From SZUA-430 sp964483585 (lineage in GTDB: Bacteria > Pseudomonadota > Alphaproteobacteria > Micropepsales > Micropepsaceae), in contig CAZABH010000026.1 of NCBI GenBank assembly GCA_964483585.1, positions 1-48,674 of the forward strand: 48,674 bases of DNA. Reading direction: 5' to 3'. A program made the position numbers and the translations under genes. Under the pieces are notes generated by a model. It made no database searches. It saw only the letters and a program-made list of their open reading frames with translations, and was not told the origin of the DNA. This document shows, piece by piece, positions 42,581-48,674 of this stretch. The first letter of the stretch is position 1; the number at the start of each line of letters is the position of its first letter.

Positions 42581-43325
42581 GCCCTGCCGCCACCAGGGCC
42601 GCGTCGTTGGTGAGGAACGTCGCTTCACCCCTCAAGCCCGCCAGCAATCCCAAGGCTGCATCAAACTGTCCCCAAAGGTCGAGGGCATCCAGTTCCCATG
42701 AGTGGCCCCAGAGATGGAAGTGCCCACCGCTGGCGCGGCAGGCCTCGACCATCGCGGCAACACGGCGAACCAGGTCCCTGTTCCGGATGGCCACCAGCGC
42801 CAAGCGCGTTCGTGACACGGTCGGCCCTCGCCGCCCCAGGTGCCGCAGGATCGGGACCACGCCCTGTGGATGAAATTGCATGGTCGTAGGCACGCTGAAC
42901 GGGTCGCGTCCGGGCGCTGAATGAAATCCCGTCACGGCGCGCGCGTAGGCAAAGCCAAGGTCCCGCACAACGCCTGCGGTTTGGGCATCCCATTCGCCGC
43001 GGATATAGCAAAAGCCCCTGAGACCACGCCCGGTCACATCTTCAAGCCAGGACTTGTTCTGAATGACCTGTTCCTGAACCGCTGCTCGCGAGAGCCCCGT
43101 CAGCACCACATGGTCGCGGCCATGTCCCCCGATCTCGAAGGACTGGGAAAGGCTTTGCACCTGCGATGCTGACATCACCGCGCGCCCTTCACTGTTGCGG
43201 CTGGGCACGTAGAAGGTTCCCGACAGGCCATGGCGTGCCAGCATCTCGGCAACGCGCAGGTCGGCCGGATGGCCGTCGTCCCACGACGTGGTCACGATCA
43301 GGCCTGCGCGCGAGGAGGCACTCAT
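42564..43325 (-). CDS. Polysaccharide deacetylase (NodB-like) family protein
   Basis: The 253-residue protein has the CE4 NodB motifs in order: MT1 VTTSWDDGHPADLR with the Asp pair, MT2 IGGHGRDHVVLTGLS with His-x3-His but Gly in place of the usual Ser/Thr, and MT3 GFCYIRGEWDAQT with the conserved Arg. A C-terminal HFHLWGHSWE supplies the final His. It probably removes N-acetyl groups from a polymer sugar using Zn2+ or Co2+. There is no signal peptide, so a cytosolic precursor substrate is possible. ATG at 43325 overlaps the wzx stop by 4 bases. Confidence 0.87.
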   Translation of the reverse strand: MSASSRAGLIVTTSWDDGHPADLRVAEMLARHGLSGTFYVPSRNSEGRAVMSASQVQSLSQSFEIGGHGRDHVVLTGLSRAAVQEQVIQNKSWLEDVTGRGLRGFCYIRGEWDAQTAGVVRDLGFAYARAVTGFHSAPGRDPFSVPTTMQFHPQGVVPILRHLGRRGPTVSRTRLALVAIRNRDLVRRVAAMVEACRASGGHFHLWGHSWELDALDLWGQFDAALGLLAGLRGEATFLTNDAALVAAGLIPAP

Positions 43326-44629
43326 GCCATCCCCCCGTGGTCTGGAACGCGCATGCGCCGCTGGAGGATTGCAAGCACCTGGCTTGCCAGCAGGACGCGC
43401 GCCAGCAGCAACACCACCAGGGCCCCGGCAACTCCAAAGCCCTGCGTTGCGGGTGCCATCAGCGCCACGCAAACGACGCCGGCCACAAGCTGCATGAGGA
43501 ATGCGGAATAGAGATGGCTCAGCGCCCGCAGGCCCGCATAGGCAACCTCGATCACATAGCCCATCGCCAGGAACAGCCCGAACACCGCCAGAATCATCAC
43601 CTGGCCCGGCACGGAACTTCCATAAACCAGGTCCATCACCGGCTCGGCCAGCACGATCAGCGTCACGGCGATCGCAAGGATGCCCAGGGCACCAGCCGTG
43701 CCCACCCGCAGCAGATAGCTCACCAGGGCCTTCATCCCGCCATCAACCAGATGGCGCGAGGCGGCTGACGGCACGAAATTCTCCAGCGACTGGATCAGCA
43801 GATTGACCACCAGAACCAGATTCAGGACCGCACGCACGGCGCCCACTTCGGCCGTGCCAAGAACGGCACCAACAACAATCAGCAAAAACCCGCTCTCCGA
43901 AAACCACGCAACCACCATGTTGCCCAGCATCCAAAAGGAAAGCTTGCCATGCCGCGCGGAGATCAGCGCAATACCTGCGCGGTCGACCTGCGCACGCACA
44001 AGATCCGGCAGCAGGAACAGGCAGCCTGCAAATCCGGTTACGATCATCACCAGCCACACAATCTCGGTTGAGAGCCCGCCCCAAAAGGCCAGCGCACTGA
44101 CTGCCAGCAGCCGGCCGCCATGCGCGATAAGATCGCTGAGAAAGGCCAGTCCAGGACGCTCGGTGACAAAGAAATAGCGACGTACCAGCTCTTGAACCTG
44201 CGTGCTGGCAACCAGCGCCAGCGCCACAGGCGCCGAGATCGCAAGCCCCGCCATCACCTCACCGGCGACAAGCCACGCCAGCACCATCAGGCCGCCCACG
44301 AGCGCCAACAGCAGCAGCTGGTGCACGACGACCGCCCCCAGATAACGGGCGGGCGAGACATCACCACGCTGGTCGAACAGGCTCATCATCGGGGACAGGA
44401 TCACCGAATGCTGCACGCCGGTCAGGAACTGGACGCCGACCAACACCAGCGCATAGGCTCCGAACACCTCAAGCCCCAGCGCGCGGATCAGGATCACGCC
44501 AGTCAGGAAACTGGCGCCGCTCACGAGCACCTGGTCGACAAACGACCAACGAACGCGGCGTGGAAGTATCAGCACGAGGATCCCCGCATTGCCGGGCGAC
44601 AAGCGGCCCGGCGTGAAACACCCATCCAT
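43322..44629 (-). CDS. wzx: Wzx-type oligosaccharide flippase
   Basis: The 435-residue protein has about 12-14 membrane helices in the MOP/polysaccharide-synthesis family pattern: VDQVLVSGASFLTGVILIRALGLEVFGAYALV at the N-terminus, FFVTERPGLAFLSDLIAHGGRLLAV, and SYLLRVGTAGALGILAIAVTLI later. It flips the undecaprenyl-linked repeat unit across the inner membrane. ATG at 44629 has AGGG about 10 bases upstream and is preferred over TTG at 44638. It is coupled to the deacetylase gene (4-base overlap) and is divergent from the GT4 gene, with 108 bp between starts that hold a CtrA-like box. Confidence 0.88.
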   Translation of the reverse strand: MDGCFTPGRLSPGNAGILVLILPRRVRWSFVDQVLVSGASFLTGVILIRALGLEVFGAYALVLVGVQFLTGVQHSVILSPMMSLFDQRGDVSPARYLGAVVVHQLLLLALVGGLMVLAWLVAGEVMAGLAISAPVALALVASTQVQELVRRYFFVTERPGLAFLSDLIAHGGRLLAVSALAFWGGLSTEIVWLVMIVTGFAGCLFLLPDLVRAQVDRAGIALISARHGKLSFWMLGNMVVAWFSESGFLLIVVGAVLGTAEVGAVRAVLNLVLVVNLLIQSLENFVPSAASRHLVDGGMKALVSYLLRVGTAGALGILAIAVTLIVLAEPVMDLVYGSSVPGQVMILAVFGLFLAMGYVIEVAYAGLRALSHLYSAFLMQLVAGVVCVALMAPATQGFGVAGALVVLLLARVLLASQVLAILQRRMRVPDHGGMA

Positions 44630-44675
44630 GCCACGCAAACCCTGAAATTTGCATCAAGACGCGCCACGGGGTCAG

Positions 44676-44690
44676 CTAATGAAAGGTTAA
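44676..44690. promoter_or_regulatory. CtrA-like box between wzx and the GT4 gene
   Basis: CTAA (44676-44679), seven bases, then TTAA (44687-44690) matches the alphaproteobacterial CtrA consensus TTAA-N7-TTAA at 7 of 8 defined bases. It lies 47 bases upstream of the wzx ATG and 47 bases upstream of the GT4 ATG in the divergent promoter region. Single 7/8 matches can occur by chance in a 48-kb window, so this is tentative. Confidence 0.3.
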
Positions 44691-44737
44691 GGCCAGCGCG
44701 TTACCATGCGAACAGGCACAGTCCCGGACAAGGCCCG

Positions 44738-45916
44738 ATGCGGATCCTGCAGGTCCATAACTACTACCGCGTGCGAGGTGGCGAGGACGTCGTCGCTGAC
44801 GCCGAGGCCACGCGCCTGGCCGCCGCAGGCCATGTTGTCGAGCGGTTCCTGGCCCACAATGAGGACATTCGGGGCCTTGCCAGCACCGTGGCGACCGCCC
44901 TGCTCACGCCGTTCAACCCGATCGCGCAGGCCCGCCTCGCGCAGCGCGTGCGCGCATTCCAGCCCGATGTCGTCCATGTGCACAATGTCTTCCCGCGCCT
45001 GTCGCCTGCAATCTTCCGTACCCTGAGCAAGCTGCGCGTTCCCTCGGTGCTGACCCTGCATAATTTCCGCCTGCTCTGCCCGACCGCCGTGCTCTATCAC
45101 GATGGCCAGGTCTGCGAGCGCAGCCTTGGCCGCCCGACATTCTGGGCCATTCCCGCGCGCGCCTATCGCGGCTCGGCCCTGGGCACACTGTCCCTGGTCG
45201 GTATGATCGAATTGCACAAGGCCTTGGGCACGTGGACGCGTGACGTCGACGCCTTCATTGCGCTGACCCCTTTCGCGCGCGAGACCTTCATCCGTGGCGG
45301 CCTGCCGGCCGAGCGCATCCACGTAAGAGGCAACGCCACCGATGACCCCGGCGAGCCCCCGTCCACGACCCCGCGCAGCGGCGCCCTCTATGCCGGCCGC
45401 CTGAGCCCCGAGAAGGGCATTGCAGAGCTGCTCGACGCTGCTCGGTCGGCAAAACAGCCCCTGACAATCGTCGGCGATGGCCCGCTGCGTAGCGCCTGCG
45501 AAGCCGCTGCACGCGAGACGTCGTCGATCGCATTGACAGGCTGCCTGCCTCAGGCCGACGTGGCCCGCCACATGCGCAAGGCACAGGTCCTCGTCCTGCC
45601 CTCTGTCTGCCACGAGATGTTCCCCATGGCACTGGCTGAGGCCTTCGCCAACGGCCTGCCCGTGATCGCAAGCAGGCTCGGCGCCCTGCAAAGCCTGGTC
45701 GAGGACGCCCGCACCGGTCTTCTCTTCGAACCAGGCAACGCGCGCGACCTCGCCGACAGGCTCGCCTGGGCGATTGCCCACCCCCGCGAGATGGAAGAAA
45801 TGGGCCGCAACGCCCGCGCCCGCTATCTCGAGACGTTCACGCCCGCGGCCGTCGACGGACAGCTGCTGCAGATCTACCAGGCCGCGATCGAACGCTGCGC
45901 CCGGCGTCAGAAATGA
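44738..45916 (+). CDS. Glycosyltransferase family 4 (GT-B fold)
   Basis: The 392-residue protein is a complete GT4 enzyme. The N-terminal half starts RILQVHNYYRVRGGEDVVADAEATRLAAAGHVVE, with VHVHNVFPRLSPAIFRTL. The C-terminal donor domain has GALYAGRLSPEKGIAELLDAA, TIVGDGPLR and SVCHEMFPMALAEAFANGLPVIASRLGALQSLV, containing the E-x7-E pair (Glu in HEMFPMALAEA). It transfers a sugar from a nucleotide donor to a lipid-linked acceptor on the cytosolic face. ATG at 44738 follows AAGG; the frame is open far upstream but overlaps wzx antisense and is not family sequence. It overlaps the end of the Wza-type gene by 10 bases. Confidence 0.94.
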   Translation: MRILQVHNYYRVRGGEDVVADAEATRLAAAGHVVERFLAHNEDIRGLASTVATALLTPFNPIAQARLAQRVRAFQPDVVHVHNVFPRLSPAIFRTLSKLRVPSVLTLHNFRLLCPTAVLYHDGQVCERSLGRPTFWAIPARAYRGSALGTLSLVGMIELHKALGTWTRDVDAFIALTPFARETFIRGGLPAERIHVRGNATDDPGEPPSTTPRSGALYAGRLSPEKGIAELLDAARSAKQPLTIVGDGPLRSACEAAARETSSIALTGCLPQADVARHMRKAQVLVLPSVCHEMFPMALAEAFANGLPVIASRLGALQSLVEDARTGLLFEPGNARDLADRLAWAIAHPREMEEMGRNARARYLETFTPAAVDGQLLQIYQAAIERCARRQK

Positions 45917-46512
45917 ATTTCAGGGACACGCACCACGTCGCCCGGCATGATCACCAGATCGGCCGTCAGCTCGTACACGGTCTCCAGCTGGTCGCCGCTG
46001 CGCCGGATGAAGACGCGTGACTTGTCGGCGCGATAGGTATAGCCGCCCGCCGCCGCCACCGCCGCCAGAAGCGACATGCCCGGCTTGTAGACGAATTCGC
46101 CCGGCCGCGTGACCTCGCCCAGCACGAACACCGGCCCATAGACCGTGACCTCCACCGTCACGCGCGGCGCGCGCAGCAGGCCCCCTTCGGTGAATTTCTT
46201 CTCGATCACCCGCGCCGCCGCAGCCGGCGTCATCCCCGCAACGGCAACCGGCGCCAGCGGCGGCACCGTGATGGTGCCAGCGGGATCGACCGTGTATTCG
46301 CCCGTCTCGGTGGCCAGGTCATATTGCGTGACGCGCACCTTGTCGCCCACCATCAGCCTGTAATCGGCAACCGCGCCACCTGAACCCGCAATCAGCCGCT
46401 CATCAGCGGCCCGCGGCAGCATCGTCTGCAACCGGTCCGCCGAACACCCAACCAGCACCAGCACCAAGGCCAGCAAGCCCAGCCCGTTCCTGCCCCAACC
46501 CATCGCGCGCAT
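45907..46512 (-). CDS. Wza-type polysaccharide export lipoprotein
   Basis: The 201-residue protein has a lipoprotein signal ending VLVLVGC with Cys23 lipidated. A Poly_export domain follows (about 48-130, DYRLMVGDKVRVTQYDLATETGEYTVDPAGTITVPPL), then one SLBB domain (VYGPVFVLGEVTRPGEFVYKPGMSLLAAVAAAGGYTYRAD...). It is shorter than E. coli Wza (379 residues), with one SLBB domain, and lacks the C-terminal outer-membrane helix. It may therefore form a periplasmic ring and rely on the barrel protein at 30830 as its outer-membrane partner, which is inference. ATG at 46512 has GGAG upstream; GTG at 46518 is an alternative. Confidence 0.92.
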   Translation of the reverse strand: MRAMGWGRNGLGLLALVLVLVGCSADRLQTMLPRAADERLIAGSGGAVADYRLMVGDKVRVTQYDLATETGEYTVDPAGTITVPPLAPVAVAGMTPAAAARVIEKKFTEGGLLRAPRVTVEVTVYGPVFVLGEVTRPGEFVYKPGMSLLAAVAAAGGYTYRADKSRVFIRRSGDQLETVYELTADLVIMPGDVVRVPEIHF

Positions 46513-46558
46513 GTCCACTCCGCCCAGAACCTCGACTGGGCAGGCTAATCCCCCCGCT

Positions 46559-46577
46559 TTAACGCTTCACTAACGCT
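46559..46577. promoter_or_regulatory. TAACGCT direct repeat and CtrA-like box upstream of the Wza-type gene
   Basis: TAACGCT occurs at 46560-46566 and 46571-46577, 11 bp apart. The same bases give TTAA (46559-46562), seven bases, CTAA (46570-46573), matching CtrA consensus TTAA-N7-TTAA at 7 of 8 bases. It lies 47-65 bases before the Wza-type ATG (minus strand), where a promoter is expected. TTAAC...CTAACGCT also occurs at 14659-14676. Confidence 0.35.
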
Positions 46578-46586
46578 ACCCCGCAG

Positions 46587-46681
46587 GGAGCGCGGGCGTC
46601 CCGCCCACCCCTTCTCTCCTCCTCGCACCGCGAGGAGGTGGCTGCCCGGCGCCCCAGCGACGGACAGACGGAGGAGTTCGT
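46587..46681 (+). repeat. Structured interspersed repeat, copy A (left of parDE)
   Basis: This 95-bp unit starts GGAGCGCGGGCGTCCCGCCC and ends CAGACGGAGGAGTTCGT. Its middle has a perfect 9-bp hairpin CCTCCTCGC-acc-GCGAGGAGG (46618-46638). The start is itself a palindrome (GCGGG-CGT-CCCGC). A related unit with the same ends and orientation lies at 47484-47579, so the two flank the toxin-antitoxin pair as direct repeats. Confidence 0.85.
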
Positions 46682-46737
46682 TTGGGAAGGGCCGCTGAGC
46701 GCTCGAACGAATGCACCGCTCCCCTGAGCGCAGACGC

Positions 46738-47076
46738 TCAACCAGAGTCGTCCCCAAAATGACGCGACAGCTCCATGCTGTCGTGCAGGATTCGGTGGAC
46801 CCTCACGCCATGCGCCGTCTCGGAATAGAGCAGGAAATGCCGTCCACGGCGACCGCGCTTGCGCATATGAATACTTCTGAGCCCGGGTTCAATCTCGTCA
46901 CGCGCGATGCTTCGCGGCGGAGACCGTGGCGCCGTGAGCTCATCTATCGTATCGAAAATGGCCTCCAGGTAGGTTTCGGCTTGGTCCGGGCCAAACCTCT
47001 CGAGAGTCCACGCGAGAATCGTGTCAAGATCGCTTTCCGCGGCCGCCGCCAGCGAGACGCTCCGCTTGCCGCGCAT
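46738..47076 (-). CDS. parE: ParE/RelE family toxin
   Basis: The 112-residue protein has the ParE/RelE fold: an N-terminal AAAESDLDTILAWTLERFGPDQAETYLEAIFDTIDEL helix pair, then PPRSIARDEIEPGLRSIHMRKRGRRGRHFLLYSETAHGVRVHRILHDSMELSRHF, typical of ParE strands ending in the conserved ILH-xMD/E-xxRHF motif. ParE toxins target DNA gyrase; RelE relatives cleave mRNA, and the sequence favours ParE. The ATG overlaps the stop of the antitoxin gene by one base. The module stabilises plasmids or chromosomal segments. Confidence 0.9.
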   Translation of the reverse strand: MRGKRSVSLAAAAESDLDTILAWTLERFGPDQAETYLEAIFDTIDELTAPRSPPRSIARDEIEPGLRSIHMRKRGRRGRHFLLYSETAHGVRVHRILHDSMELSRHFGDDSG

Positions 47077-47366
47077 CAGCCACGCTTTGTTTTGGCGATC
47101 ACCTTCGCCGCCCGCGCGCGCAGATGCTTGCGCATGTCGTCAGCGCTCGCGAACGTTTTGAAACGGCCAGATTCGAAATCCGCCATACCGACACGCGCCG
47201 CGTCGCGAAGCGCCGCGAGTTTCGCGGCGTCCTCAGCTTCACGCTGCTCGACAAGGCGCAGCCCCTCACGCAACACTTCGCTTGCGTTCTGATAACGACC
47301 GGTCTTGACCAGGACATCGATGAGCTCATCCTGCCGCGGCGTAAGGACAACATTCCGGGTCGACAT
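47076..47366 (-). CDS. parD: ParD-type antitoxin (ribbon-helix-helix)
   Basis: The 96-residue protein begins STRNVVLTPRQDELIDVLVKTGRYQNASEVLREGLRLVEQREAED, the ParD ribbon-helix-helix DNA-binding segment, where the first strand contacts the operator and the two helices dimerise. The C-terminal half (about 48-96) is the toxin-binding region. It represses its own promoter and neutralises ParE. ATG at 47366 follows GGAGG and is preferred over upstream in-frame codons. The toxin gene starts within its stop codon. The operon is bracketed by repeat copies A and B. Confidence 0.92.
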   Translation of the reverse strand: MSTRNVVLTPRQDELIDVLVKTGRYQNASEVLREGLRLVEQREAEDAAKLAALRDAARVGMADFESGRFKTFASADDMRKHLRARAAKVIAKTKRG

Positions 47367-47483
47367 CTCTGGAACCTCCGATTGGCAGAATATGCCATAG
47401 ACGAAAAAAGTCATCAACGGGCCAATTTCGACGCGCGAAGCGCCCTTACCCCAATCCCGCGACCCCATCTCAATCCCCCCCGA

Positions 47484-47579
47484 GGAGCGCGGGCGTCCCG
47501 CCCGCCCCTTTTCCGCCTCCCCGCCCCGGGGGGTGGGAGCCGTCCGGCGCGCCAGCGCCGGGCAGACGGAGGAGTTCGT
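47484..47579 (+). repeat. Structured interspersed repeat, copy B (right of parDE)
   Basis: This 96-bp unit shares its first 20 bases and its last 17 bases exactly with copy A at 46587-46681. The middle differs in sequence but keeps a hairpin (CCTCCCC...GGGGGGTGG, 6 of 7 pairs), as if structure were selected. It lies about 117 bases upstream of parD. The 258-bp stretch after it, up to the lipoprotein gene, shows no convincing gene; a minus-strand frame through it looks like a remnant or chance. Confidence 0.85.
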
Positions 47580-47837
47580 CTCAACGATGCCTCTAATCTG
47601 AGGCCCTGCAAATGCAGGTCAAACAAACGCACTTGCCGATCGTTGGCGAGCAGCCGCTGACTGTTGCCACAATGCAACCTTGCTAGCCTACCGTCGAGTA
47701 GGAAATCACCGAGTACGGCACAAAACTGAATTCGGCTTTGCCTCGCACTCTCCAAGTGATCAAACGGCGCGCGGGGTAGCAAGTCCTCAAGGCGCCGCAA
47801 GCCGACAAGCCATTGTCAAACGCAAATGGAAAAAGCG

Positions 47838-48332
47838 ATGAGCAGGAGAATGATCAGGATGTCAACCGTGGCATTGCTGTCAGCGCTTGGATTGACGGCA
47901 TGCGCGCAAACAAGCGTGATGCAGATCTCACAAAACGAGATATTGCTAACGACGTCTGCGGCACCTGTCTGCGGCCCGACAGGATCGCAACGAGTTGCCC
48001 AAGAGATGGCAGCAATTGAAACCATTAGACGGGGCTTTGCGCGATATCTCGTGATGGGAGCCAACTCTGAAAACAACGTCTCCGTGATACAAACAGGGCC
48101 GACCTACTCCCAAACGACTGGATCCGCTACAGTCAGTGGCAACACTGTATACGGCTCATCGAACACATATTATGGGGGCCAGCAGACAATCTTCGCCGGA
48201 AGCCACGACACCGGAGTTCGATTACTGATGTTGAACCCGGGAGACGTCGGCTACGAGAGAGGTATCGACGCGCGTCAATTGCTCGGCCTCGAATGGAAAA
48301 AAAAGGTACAGGATGGCGTGAACACTTGCTGA
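47838..48332 (+). CDS. Lipoprotein of unknown function, AT-richer context
   Basis: The 164-residue product has a lipoprotein signal ending ALGLTAC with Cys22 lipidated. The mature part has a conserved-looking core RVAQEMAAIETIRRGFARYLVMGANSENNV, then a Gly/Ser/Thr/Tyr-rich stretch (SGNTVYGSSNTYYGGQ) before FAGSHDTGVRLLML; such serine-threonine-tyrosine spacers often occur in surface proteins. No named family is recognised. Start choice is uncertain among ATG 47826, 47838, 47850 and 47859; 47838 keeps the basic N-region and has GGAAAAAG upstream. Its base composition is visibly lower in GC than the rest of the window, suggesting acquisition. Confidence 0.7.
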   Translation: MSRRMIRMSTVALLSALGLTACAQTSVMQISQNEILLTTSAAPVCGPTGSQRVAQEMAAIETIRRGFARYLVMGANSENNVSVIQTGPTYSQTTGSATVSGNTVYGSSNTYYGGQQTIFAGSHDTGVRLLMLNPGDVGYERGIDARQLLGLEWKKKVQDGVNTC

Positions 48333-48478
48333 TCATTGAAGACGCGCTGAAATCGAAAAACGGAGCAGGCTGAACGCCTACCCATCGCCCGGCAACACGT
48401 CTTCTCCACGCACCGACCCTCAGGAAAAACCAGCCTGCAGAGGCCGCCCGTCAGCCCACTGCGCCATACCTGAGTTGT

Positions 48479-48561
48479 TTACGGTAACAGTGCACTTTTC
48501 TGCTGCATAACGCCTAAGGCTGGGGCGAAATTCCATCAAAAAAAGTGCACTGTCACCGTAA
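48479..48561. repeat. Near-perfect 21-bp inverted repeat with 41-bp spacer
   Basis: The left arm (48479-48499) and right arm (48541-48561) are inverted copies matching at 20 of 21 positions; each contains the palindrome GTGCAC and is bordered inside by an A or T run. The right arm directly abuts the stop codon of the HIT-family gene. It could be a terminator, a small non-autonomous mobile element, or a REP-like hairpin. Confidence 0.85.
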
Positions 48562-48674
48562 TTATTCCCAGTACCTCGCCCGCCCCGGCACCACATACCG
48601 CACACCGCCGCGCGGATCCTCCATGTCCCCGGAAATCCGCGGGATGACATGCACATGCAGGTGGAACACCGTCT
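48562..48674 (-). CDS. HIT family hydrolase, C-terminal part (runs off the window)
   Basis: Reading the minus strand from the window edge gives 37 codons: TVFHLHVHVIPRISGDMEDP... ending ...GRARYWE and TAA at 48562-48564. HLHVHVI is the HxHxHxx histidine triad that binds and cleaves the alpha-phosphate in nucleotide-phosphate hydrolases. The family acts on AMP- or GMP-linked substrates such as Ap4A or adenylated amines. The N-terminal two-thirds of the gene is outside the window. The stop codon touches the 21-bp inverted repeat. Confidence 0.9.
   Translation of the reverse strand, partial: TVFHLHVHVIPRISGDMEDPRGGVRYVVPGRARYWE

Noticed and set aside
44120..44737. Long upstream extension of the GT4 gene
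   Set aside because: The extension overlaps wzx antisense and reads as Gln/His/Arg-rich noise; the GT4 family begins at ATG 44738.
47414..47800. 128-residue minus-strand frame through repeat B (GGRDARAPRGG-type peptide)
   Set aside because: Its second half is just the translated repeat, and the same peptide style appears from copy A. The first half (about 47580-47800) is unassigned but has no family match or ribosome site.
48420..48656. 78-residue minus-strand frame at the right edge
   Set aside because: It runs through the inverted repeat in another frame; the real gene there is the HIT-family C-terminus in a frame without a start inside the window.
1..48674. CRISPR arrays, prophage, integrase or complete IS element
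   Set aside because: No regularly spaced identical repeats and no transposase, integrase or phage structural motif was found on either strand.

Overview
This is 48.7 kb of GC-rich, tightly packed chromosomal DNA, most likely from an alphaproteobacterium. Pointers are the DUF2336 protein, the guaB-rsmB gene pair, HU, CcmE, an HtrA/two-component cluster and the general gene style. I cannot assign a genus. Nearly all genes abut or overlap by a few bases. I see no prophage, CRISPR array, rRNA gene or intact insertion sequence.

Region 1 (1-15.3 kb) is housekeeping. It holds a tRNA-Gln cut by the window edge, a membrane-anchored SMP-30-like beta-propeller, tRNA-Pro(CGG), an MDR oxidoreductase, and HU with a bidirectional terminator. 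A FAH-family hydrolase is coupled to a UMF1-type MFS transporter. The envelope-stress set HtrA - OmpR-type regulator - sensor kinase follows. Then come ccmE, rsmB and guaB (TTG start), a DUF2336 protein and two small envelope proteins.

Region 2 (15.3-29.1 kb) is transport and metabolism. It has a CPA1 antiporter with a C-terminal cyclic-nucleotide-binding domain and a tandem pair of overlapping MFS genes. An enoyl-CoA hydratase-like protein diverges from an acyl-CoA synthetase - ChaC-like - MaoC - MsrB operon. An opposing operon encodes a metallo-beta-lactamase-fold alkylsulfatase-like hydrolase, a DUF4359 protein and a GH5 endoglycoceramidase-like enzyme.

Region 3 (29.2-46.5 kb) is an exopolysaccharide/capsule locus of the Wzx/Wzy type. 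ManC, Gmd and Fcl make GDP-mannose and then GDP-L-fucose. A WcaJ-like transferase starts the lipid-linked unit; WecG/TagA-type and GT4 glycosyltransferases extend it. Wzx flips it, a Wzy/ligase-like protein polymerises or ligates it, and a Wzc-like protein, a Wza-type lipoprotein and an outer-membrane barrel export it. A CelD-like acyltransferase, a JmjC/cupin-like possible Fe(II) oxygenase and a polysaccharide deacetylase may modify it. The Wzc-like protein lacks the usual tyrosine tail and has a degenerate Walker A' motif.

Region 4 (46.5-48.7 kb) is accessory. A ParD/ParE module lies between two related direct repeats of about 95 bp, each with an internal hairpin. It is followed by an AT-richer stretch with a lone lipoprotein gene, a nearly perfect 21-bp inverted repeat, and the C-terminal end of a HIT-family hydrolase running off the window. 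The repeats around the toxin-antitoxin pair, the degenerate Wzc, the oxygenase-like gene in the polysaccharide locus and the sulfatase-like/GH5 operon are the points most worth a second look.
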